NCBI GenBank assembly: GCA_002449575.1
Contig: DJXC01000056.1
Span: 1-21,337 of the forward strand
Source: Ruminococcus sp. UBA7014
Lineage (GTDB): Bacteria > Bacillota > Clostridia > Oscillospirales > Ruminococcaceae
Length of the DNA: 21,337 bases
Reading direction: 5' to 3'
Position 1 is the first letter of the stretch; each line of letters opens with the position of its first letter. Made by a program: the position numbers and the translations under genes. This document shows positions 16,484 to 21,337 of the stretch, piece after piece. The notes beneath the pieces were generated by a model. The model was not told the origin of the DNA, made no database searches, and worked only from the letters and a program-made list of their open reading frames with translations.

Positions 16484-16789
16484 ATGGAAGAAAAAGATTA
16501 TACACCCGAAATCTTTACCCTTACTGATGAAGAGGGTAACGAACAGGAATTTGAACTCATGGACATTATGGAGGAAAACGGAACTGTCTATTATGCACTT
16601 GTTCCCTATACCGAAGACCCGGATGCCATGATTGAAGAAGATACAGAACTTGTTGTTCTGAAAGTCGGCGAAGAAAACGGAGAAGAGTTCCTTGCAACGA
16701 TTGACAATGACGAAGAATATGAACGCATTGGTCAGATTTTCATCGAACGAATCAGTGCAATGCTGGAAGAAGACGGCGAAGAAGCATAA
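16484..16789 (+). CDS. DUF1292 family protein (YrzB-like)
   Basis: A 101-residue, very acidic cytoplasmic protein. The pattern IFTLTDEEGNEQEFELMDIMEENGTVYYALVPY, then VVLKVGEENGEEFLATIDNDEEYERIG, is characteristic of DUF1292, a small Firmicutes family of unknown function. Relatives are commonly encoded next to ruvX and alaS, but here the gene stands alone with its own promoter and an AAAGGAGA site 7 bases before the ATG. No terminator is visible after it, so readthrough into the RNA gene that follows is possible. Confidence 0.9.
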   Translation: MEEKDYTPEIFTLTDEEGNEQEFELMDIMEENGTVYYALVPYTEDPDAMIEEDTELVVLKVGEENGEEFLATIDNDEEYERIGQIFIERISAMLEEDGEEA

Positions 16790-16811
16790 TTTCACTTAAT
16801 AATTTACTGCC

Positions 16812-16839
16812 TTGTACGGGTAAATATAGCTATTATAAT
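16812..16839 (+). promoter_or_regulatory. Promoter of the structured RNA gene
   Basis: TTGTAC (-35, 16812-16817), a 16-base spacer and TATAAT (-10, 16834-16839); predicted start near 16846. Confidence 0.65.
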
Positions 16840-16845
16840 CCAACA

Positions 16846-17049
16846 CTTATTTTTCGGGAATCCCATGCTCTGACTTAGGATTGCAGACCTCCCGACCGGA
16901 CTGTTCACAGACCGTGCGGACGTTGGGAGCGAGAGAATTTCAGGCGGATACCCACCTTGCGGAGACGCTTGGTTTTATTCTCTATATGACGGCAAGGCGG
17001 TTTATTTTTGAAAAATTCAGCCGGCAGAAATGCCGGCTTTTTGATTTTT
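16846..17049 (+). ncRNA. Structured non-coding RNA of about 200 nt, family not identified
   Basis: A promoter just upstream and a perfect GAAA-loop terminator at the end frame a stretch with no credible reading frame. Hand folding gives a closing stem ATTTTTC/GAAAAAT (16849-16855 with 17010-17016) around three hairpins: AATCC/GGATT (16859-16863 with 16878-16882); CTCCCGAC/GTTGGGAG (16889-16896 with 16922-16929) topped by CGG-A-CTG-TTCA-CAG-A-CCG; and AGAGAAT/ATTCTCT (16932-16938 with 16977-16983) continuing as CAGGCG/CGCTTG. The loop of the third hairpin (CCACCTTGC, 16952-16960) can pair with GCAAGGCGG (16992-17000) outside its stem, a classic pseudoknot. No reading frame follows on + within reach, so it is a free RNA rather than a riboswitch. 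6S RNA and the raiA-type RNA are possible families by size, but I recognise neither. Confidence 0.68.
17020..17049 (+). terminator. Rho-independent terminator of the structured RNA
   Basis: Seven-base-pair stem GCCGGCA/TGCCGGC (17020-17026 with 17031-17037), GAAA tetraloop, then TTTTTGATTTTT. Confidence 0.92.
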
Positions 17050-17055
17050 CCCAAC

Positions 17056-17092
17056 ACAAAAAACGGCACAGAGATATATTCTCTGTGCCGTT
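17056..17092 (-). terminator. Rho-independent terminator of the TM2 gene
   Basis: Thirteen-base-pair perfect stem AACGGCACAGAGA/TCTCTGTGCCGTT (17062-17074 with 17080-17092) with a 5-base loop and six T on the - strand. It is back to back with the + strand terminator of the RNA gene. Confidence 0.92.
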
Positions 17093-17095
17093 GTA

Positions 17096-17473
17096 TTATT
17101 GCAGAGGGTTTCCGTCCTTGTCATTGAATGAATTCAACAATATCAGAAGCAAATCCACAAATGTTCCGATACCAAACAAACCGCCTGTACACAGCCACAA
17201 CAGACCTGTCCCAATTTTTCCTGAATAAAATCTGTGCAGACCTCCCAGTCCCAAAAATCCCAGCAAACACAATACCAAAGCTGATGTTTTATAGCGAGGT
17301 ACTGCCGGCGCACCTGGCATCATACGCTGATAATTTCCCGGCATCGCCCGAAGCTGCTGCTGCTGAAACTGCTGCATCTGCATGGGCGGCGGTTCAATAT
17401 CCACAGCACAGCGGCAGTAAGAACACATTTTATCCTCTGGAGTCAGATTTGCACCACAGTGTTTACATATCAT
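17096..17473 (-). CDS. Zinc-ribbon and TM2 domain membrane protein
   Basis: A 125-residue protein. An N-terminal zinc ribbon has CxxC pairs at Cys3/Cys6 and Cys17/Cys20 (MICKHCGANL...MCSYCRC). A Gln/Met/Pro-rich spacer (about 27-58) and a TM2 domain (about 60-118) follow: two helices around GFLGLGGLHRFYSGKIGTGLLW and GGLFGIGTFVDLLLILL. TM2 proteins are small membrane proteins of unclear function in bacteria. It starts 16 bases after the stop of the GTPase-NYN fusion gene, with GGGAGG before the ATG, so the two are almost certainly co-transcribed. A strong terminator follows. Confidence 0.9.
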   Translation of the reverse strand: MICKHCGANLTPEDKMCSYCRCAVDIEPPPMQMQQFQQQQLRAMPGNYQRMMPGAPAVPRYKTSALVLCLLGFLGLGGLHRFYSGKIGTGLLWLCTGGLFGIGTFVDLLLILLNSFNDKDGNPLQ

Positions 17474-17489
17474 AAAAAATTCCTCCCTA

Positions 17490-20060
17490 TTATTTATATT
17501 GTTTCAGATATTCCTGAATCTGCTGTTCCGTCTGTAATACTTCCTGACGGAGTTCCTCTGCTGACATACGATAAGCCCCATTTCCAAGAATAATTATCTG
17601 TTCTGTACCGTCAGAAGTTGCCACCCTGACACGGTGTTCCCTGCTCAGGTCATGTGAAATGCGTTCTATATAAGTGTCCGCTGTTTCGGCTTCTTTGGTA
17701 TAGACAACATGCAGATTTCTGTTGATTTCTTCCATACTGCCGGGATTGCCTTTGATTTTATAGGCATCAAATACGATAATCATCCGGCAACGACGCATTC
17801 CTTGATAATTGCTTAACCTGTGAATCAGTGCAGCCCTTGCAGAATCTAAACTTTCCGCAGCAATTGTTTTCAGACTGTCCCATGAAAAAATAATGTTATA
17901 GCCGTCAACAAGCAGATATTCATCTCCTTTCGGAACGGGTACAGCTTTCAGCTTTGGCTGTTTTTCTGTATGCATGACATGATTTTTATCTCGCTCATCA
18001 TGCTGAATTTTTCCGTAAGTCTGCTCAAAAATTTTCATCAGTTCTTCATCCTGTGCAAAACTGCCGGTATATGCCTGACGAACCGGACGTGCTGTCTGCT
18101 CTGGCTGTATTCTGGTTTCCGGTTTCAGATAGCTTTCTGTATGCATATAATTCGGCACATCTTCCCACTTGACAAGATTTCCTGAACCATGAGAACAGAA
18201 AATAGAATCCGGAGAGTTTTCCAAATCGGCTTCCGGCTGATAGGCGAATTTCTGAATTACTTCTTCCGGATTGACACAGGGCGCATAACCGGCAGGCACG
18301 CAGGAAAGTTCGCCTCTTCCTCTAGTATATTCCATCACTTGCATCCGGTAAGTCATCATGAACGCAGCCGGGGCTTTTCCTTCAAGTATGGAAAATACAC
18401 CGAATGTTTCCGGCGTTTTCAGTTTTGCGCCTTGCAGCTGTAAATCCGTGACGGCTCTGCCAATGCACTCTGCCGGAATTTTCAGCCGGAATTCATAATA
18501 CGGTTCAAGCAGAACAGATTCTGCCTGCATTAATCCCTGACGGACTGCACGATATGTCGCCTGCCGGAAGTCACCGCCCTCAGTATGTTTTTTATGCGCA
18601 CGCCCGGCAGTGAGTGTTATTTTCATATCTGTCACGGGCGAACCCGTCAGCACACCGAGATGCTGTTTTTCCGCCAGATGTGTGAGAATCAGCCGCTGCC
18701 AGTTTCTGTCGAGCATATCTTCACGGCAGACAGTGGAAAATTTCAGTCCTGAACCGGGCTTTCCGGGTTCGAGCAGAAGCCTGACTTCGGCATAATGCCG
18801 GAGCGGTTCATAATGCCCCATACCCTCAACTGTATTTTTTATCGTTTCTTTATAGGCGACTCCGGCAGCCTGAAATTCTGCCGGAATTTCAAATCTTTCC
18901 TGTAGAATATGCTGCAGCACATCCAGCTGAATTTCTCCCATCAGCAGCACATGAATTTCCTGTAACTGCTTCGAGAAGCTGACATGTAGCTGAGGGTCTT
19001 CCTGTTCCAGTTTCCGGAATGCCATCAGGGCAGTATGTACAGAAATACTTTCCGGAAGAATGACAGAATATTGCAGAATCGGCTCTAACAAAGGATTTTC
19101 TGCATTTTTTTCAAATCCCAGACCTTCTCCGGCATAGGTCTGTGAAAGCCCTGTTACAGCACAGGTCATTCCCTGAAACACTTCCTCCACAGGCTGACAT
19201 TTCACGCCGGAATATAATCTTATCTGATTAATTTTCTCCTGCCATGACACACCATCAGCAGAACATCCCTCCAGAATGTCACGCACTTTCAGCGAACCGC
19301 CTGTAATTTTCAGATGTGTCAGTCTTCTGCCCTGTTCATCTTCTGTAATTTTATAGACCTTTGCGCCAAATTCCGGACATTCCGGAAGCGGCAGTGTATA
19401 CATTTCCAAAAGTTCCAGAAATTCTTTCACACCTTCGGATTTCAAAGCCGAGCCGAACAGACACGGAAATACATGTCTCTGCAAAACCGCCTGTGAAATT
19501 TCCGGAACATCGGCTGTTCCGGTTTCAAGAACCTGATTCATCAGATTTTCATCACAGGTAGCAAGTGCATCATAGAAGCTTTCGTTCTGCACTGAAAAAT
19601 CAATACAGTTTTTATGCAGATTTGTCTGTAATTCTATCATAAGTTCTTCTCTGGATTTCAGCGACAAATCCATTTTATTGATAAAAATAAATACAGGCAC
19701 ATGACTGTGATGCAGCAGTTTCCAGAGTGTCTGCGTGTGACTCTGCACACCTTCCGAACCACTGATGACAAGAACTGCATAATCTATCACTTGCAGAGTA
19801 CGTTCCATTTCGGCAGAAAAATCCACATGTCCGGGCGTATCCAGAAGCGTGAAATCAGTCTCTGGCAGAGGAATTCGTGCCTGTTTCGCAAAAATTGTAA
19901 TACCTCGTTCCCGTTCCAGTCTGTCAGTATCCAGAAATGCATCTTTATGGTCAACACGTCCCAGTTTCCGGAGAATTCCGGCATGATACAGCAGACTTTC
20001 CGAAAGTGTAGTCTTTCCGGAATCCACATGTGCAAGTATTCCGAGTGTCAGTCTTTTCAA
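17490..20060 (-). CDS. Tet(M)/EF-G-like ribosomal GTPase fused to a YacP/Rae1-type NYN nuclease domain
   Basis: An 856-residue cytoplasmic fusion. Residues 1-220 are a translation-factor GTPase: AHVDSGKTT (P loop, 11-18), RGIT (52-55), DTPGHVDF (74-81), NKMD (128-131) and GSAL (203-206). Residues 230-600 follow the EF-G/Tet domain II-V layout (MGEIQLDVL at 374-382; domain IV loop GRAHKKHTEGGDF; domain V AGYAPC at 590-595). A linker (600-712) leads to an NYN domain (713-856) very like B. subtilis YacP/Rae1: LLVDGYNII, IIVFDAYKIKG, TKEAETADTYIER, VATSDGTEQ, with acidic residues Asp719, Asp765, Asp795 and Asp817. TTG at 20060 is the start: AGGAGA lies 7 bases upstream, and the upstream ATG is part of the -10 box. 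Ribosome rescue or A-site mRNA cleavage is inferred. Tetracycline resistance is unlikely to be its main role, because the domain IV tip differs from Tet(M). Confidence 0.9.
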   Translation of the reverse strand: MKRLTLGILAHVDSGKTTLSESLLYHAGILRKLGRVDHKDAFLDTDRLERERGITIFAKQARIPLPETDFTLLDTPGHVDFSAEMERTLQVIDYAVLVISGSEGVQSHTQTLWKLLHHSHVPVFIFINKMDLSLKSREELMIELQTNLHKNCIDFSVQNESFYDALATCDENLMNQVLETGTADVPEISQAVLQRHVFPCLFGSALKSEGVKEFLELLEMYTLPLPECPEFGAKVYKITEDEQGRRLTHLKITGGSLKVRDILEGCSADGVSWQEKINQIRLYSGVKCQPVEEVFQGMTCAVTGLSQTYAGEGLGFEKNAENPLLEPILQYSVILPESISVHTALMAFRKLEQEDPQLHVSFSKQLQEIHVLLMGEIQLDVLQHILQERFEIPAEFQAAGVAYKETIKNTVEGMGHYEPLRHYAEVRLLLEPGKPGSGLKFSTVCREDMLDRNWQRLILTHLAEKQHLGVLTGSPVTDMKITLTAGRAHKKHTEGGDFRQATYRAVRQGLMQAESVLLEPYYEFRLKIPAECIGRAVTDLQLQGAKLKTPETFGVFSILEGKAPAAFMMTYRMQVMEYTRGRGELSCVPAGYAPCVNPEEVIQKFAYQPEADLENSPDSIFCSHGSGNLVKWEDVPNYMHTESYLKPETRIQPEQTARPVRQAYTGSFAQDEELMKIFEQTYGKIQHDERDKNHVMHTEKQPKLKAVPVPKGDEYLLVDGYNIIFSWDSLKTIAAESLDSARAALIHRLSNYQGMRRCRMIIVFDAYKIKGNPGSMEEINRNLHVVYTKEAETADTYIERISHDLSREHRVRVATSDGTEQIIILGNGAYRMSAEELRQEVLQTEQQIQEYLKQYK

Positions 20061-20067
20061 GAGAATT

Positions 20068-20073
20068 TCTCCT
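20068..20073 (-). promoter_or_regulatory. Ribosome binding site fixing the TTG start of the GTPase-NYN gene
   Basis: AGGAGA on the - strand with a 7-base gap to TTG (20058-20060). It decides against the in-frame upstream ATG that overlaps the -10 box. Confidence 0.8.
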
Positions 20074-20094
20074 TCCTGTTTTCTGATTATACTC

Positions 20095-20123
20095 ATTATA
20101 GCACAGAATCTGCCGGAATGCAA
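20095..20123 (-). promoter_or_regulatory. Promoter of the GTPase-NYN / TM2 operon
   Basis: TTGCAT (-35, 20118-20123), a 17-base spacer and TATAAT (-10, 20095-20100) preceded by TGC, on the - strand. It lies directly after the expansin stop codon. Confidence 0.75.
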
Positions 20124-20135
20124 GAGTTATTCCGG
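20113..20135. repeat. Inverted repeat overlapping the -35 box and the expansin stop codon
   Basis: Perfect 7-base arms CCGGAAT (20113-20119) and ATTCCGG (20129-20135) around a 9-base centre. No T run follows on either strand, so it is not an intrinsic terminator. It could be an operator or a 3' mRNA stem, or it could be chance, because CCGGAA is very common here. Confidence 0.4.
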
Positions 20136-20963
20136 AAACTGTACATGTCCTTCCTGTATTTTGTCGGGTGTAAACGGAATATCATAATCTATAATGACAT
20201 CACCATAAATATCTGTAATCCGGAAAGTATACGGACCTGCACCAAGCTCCATACTTTCAAAATAATTATAATTTCTTCTGGGAATTTCAATAAATTTTCC
20301 TTCGGCATTCAGAAATTCCAGTTTTGTAATCGGATAGCGGTGATTCCGCACCTGCACACCGCACCAGAAAGGACTGCTTCCCTCTTTATACTTATAACTG
20401 ACAGGTGCATCCGCAGCAGTATTCAGCGGAATTATTTTCCATGTGACCGGAACACGCCCTTTTTCAACAGGTGCAATCAGCGGAAAAGCATCTGTATATA
20501 AATCCAAATCGCCCTTCTTGCCTTCCGGAAGAAGGTCAGTCACTAATACCTGAATTGTTCCCGATTCGCCTGTCACTTCCAGATATGCCCCCGCAAGCTG
20601 TGCTGTATTGTAATCTTCCAGATTCATGGCAGTAATCCAGTAGTCATGTGAAACCGGGTCAAGCATAGCACAGCCGCCCTCATAACCGCCGCCATAAAAT
20701 GTTGCATCGCCGGAATGTATTGTGCCTTTCGGTTCAAGAATATCTTCTTCTGACGGCAGACCTCGCTTTTTCAGCAGAATCCAGTCATAAATATTCACCT
20801 GCTTATCCTGATTCAGGTCATAGGCAAGTGAAACCGGTTCTGTCCGTTTCAGAATAGCATCCTGTAATTTTTTTACAGAAAGCTGTTCTGCCATAACCGG
20901 AAAATTTTCTGCGGCACTCAGGATACACAGCAATGTTGTCAGAATCCCTGTCAATTTTTTCAT
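20127..20963 (-). CDS. Secreted expansin with N-terminal dockerin-like repeat
   Basis: A 278-residue exported, non-hydrolytic cell-wall-loosening protein. A signal peptide covers about residues 1-25 (ending near VMA). Residues about 28-70 look like a dockerin: a helix (VKKLQDAILKR), then one calcium-loop repeat DLNQDKQVNIYDWILLKKRG. Residues about 82-180 are the expansin D1 double-psi barrel: GDATFYGGGYEGGCAMLDP, ITAMN, and VTDLLPEG, with the Asp equivalent to the essential Asp of B. subtilis EXLX1. Residues about 185-278 are the D2/CBM63 module (YKEGSSPFWCGVQVRNHRYP, NYNYFESMELG), ending in GHVQFPE exactly as EXLX1 does. The paired Trp of EXLX1 are Phe-Trp here; the third aromatic (Tyr) is kept. 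The dockerin would fix it to a cellulosome scaffoldin. The ATG follows CGGAGAG. Confidence 0.92.
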   Translation of the reverse strand: MKKLTGILTTLLCILSAAENFPVMAEQLSVKKLQDAILKRTEPVSLAYDLNQDKQVNIYDWILLKKRGLPSEEDILEPKGTIHSGDATFYGGGYEGGCAMLDPVSHDYWITAMNLEDYNTAQLAGAYLEVTGESGTIQVLVTDLLPEGKKGDLDLYTDAFPLIAPVEKGRVPVTWKIIPLNTAADAPVSYKYKEGSSPFWCGVQVRNHRYPITKLEFLNAEGKFIEIPRRNYNYFESMELGAGPYTFRITDIYGDVIIDYDIPFTPDKIQEGHVQFPE

Positions 20964-20993
20964 TACAATCTCTCCGTTCTGTCAGTAATACCG

Positions 20994-21021
20994 AAAAAGC
21001 TACAGCAAAATGCTGTAGCTT
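20994..21021 (-). terminator. Hairpin with T run between the Q-rich gene and the expansin gene
   Basis: Eleven-base-pair stem AAGCTACAGCA/TGCTGTAGCTT (20997-21007 with 21011-21021), a 3-base loop, then a five-T run on the - strand. It is a good terminator for the gene ending at 21045. It lies only 31 bases before the expansin ATG, with no promoter visible in between. Confidence 0.8.
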
Positions 21022-21044
21022 CCGGATTGTGGAACAAATCAAAA

Positions 21045-21337
21045 TTACTTGTTTCTTCTTCTGTTGAAACGTGAATCTTCTTTTGCCATTTTTTTACGTT
21101 CCTGTGCCTGCTTTCTAAGTTCTGCTTCAGAAAGCACATCTTCATCGCTGTTCCTGGAAGCATCATCAGAGTCATCCATGAAATTGGCAAGACGATTCTT
21201 AAAAGTAGAGCCGTCATTTTTTGCCGGAGCAGTACCTGTCTGGGAATAATAGCTTGACTGCTGATAAGCAGAAGTCTGCTGACTGTGTGCGGCGGACTGA
21301 TTGATATACATACTCTGCGGCTGCTGTCCGGGCTGCT
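21045..21337 (-). CDS. Gln-rich, charged protein of unknown function (partial, 5' end outside window)
   Basis: The C-terminal 97 residues are visible. The frame stays open through the window edge with Gln/Pro/Gly codons, so the Met at 21311 is probably internal; it also has no ribosome site. The visible part runs from a Gln/Ser/Tyr-rich low-complexity segment (SQQTSAYQQSSYYSQTG) through FKNRLANFMDDSDDASRN to a strongly charged helix (SEAELRKQAQERKKMAKED) and a basic tail RFNRRRNK. No domain is recognised. The composition suggests a cytoplasmic, largely disordered or coiled tail. A hairpin terminator follows the stop. Confidence 0.6.
   Translation of the reverse strand, partial: QPGQQPQSMYINQSAAHSQQTSAYQQSSYYSQTGTAPAKNDGSTFKNRLANFMDDSDDASRNSDEDVLSEAELRKQAQERKKMAKEDSRFNRRRNK

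Noticed and set aside
16846..17049. Riboswitch controlling a downstream gene
   Set aside because: It ends in a strong terminator and the next gene is on the opposite strand; no known riboswitch core motif was seen.
17490..20060. Annotation as a tetracycline resistance gene
   Set aside because: The GTPase resembles Tet(M), but the domain IV tip that acts on the drug site is different and the C terminus is replaced by a nuclease domain, so a resistance call is not supported.
19701..20501. 266-residue frame on +
   Set aside because: Runs antisense across the end of the expansin gene and the start of the GTPase gene, through a clear - strand promoter; its composition is that of a shadow frame.

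Overview
The window looks like chromosome of a low-to-moderate GC, Gram-positive, cellulolytic Clostridia-type bacterium, most likely a Ruminococcus-like gut organism. This is inferred from strong AGGAGG-type ribosome sites, sigma-A promoters with TATAAT boxes, the long fused form of PurL, a DUF1292 protein, an LCP wall-assembly protein, and a secreted expansin carrying a dockerin-type repeat of the kind used in cellulosomes. No phage, insertion sequence, CRISPR array, rRNA or tRNA is visible. It reads as core chromosome with some lineage-specific genes.

Layout. (1) Positions 1-884: the 3' end of purL on + converges on prmA at a shared bidirectional terminator. (2) Positions 876-13343, all on -: a long cell-envelope cluster. 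In transcription order it holds rlmB, a P-type-ATPase-like membrane protein that has lost its catalytic motifs, an LCP ligase, a TPM-domain lipoprotein, MoxR ATPase, DUF58 protein, membrane transglutaminase, a secreted C39-like/SH3 protein and prmA. Promoters lie before rlmB and before moxR. I see no intrinsic terminator between the TPM gene and moxR, so readthrough is plausible. (3) Positions 13380-14617: a small membrane protein and an isolated type IV prepilin-like protein on -, followed by a 337-bp promoter-rich divergent region that may hold a short terminated RNA. (4) Positions 14661-17049 on +: an orphan oligopeptide-type binding lipoprotein, a DUF1292 protein, and a roughly 200-nt structured RNA with its own promoter, a closing stem, three hairpins, a predicted pseudoknot and a perfect terminator. 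(5) Positions 17056-21337 on -: a Q-rich partial gene, the dockerin-expansin, a Tet(M)/EF-G-like GTPase fused to a YacP/Rae1-type NYN nuclease domain, and a zinc-ribbon TM2 protein.

How the genes may work together. The MoxR-DUF58-transglutaminase trio is a recurring bacterial module. Here it sits with LCP, TPM, C39-like and SH3 proteins, which suggests assembly or remodelling of the envelope or of surface proteins. The expansin would be exported and docked onto a scaffoldin to loosen plant cell wall. The GTPase-nuclease fusion joins a ribosome-binding GTPase to a domain family whose characterised member (B. subtilis Rae1) cuts mRNA in the ribosomal A site, so a ribosome-rescue or quality-control function is the natural hypothesis.

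The most interesting items are the GTPase-NYN fusion, the structured RNA at 16846-17049 and the degenerate P-type ATPase. All family assignments come from reading motifs by eye; no database search was possible.
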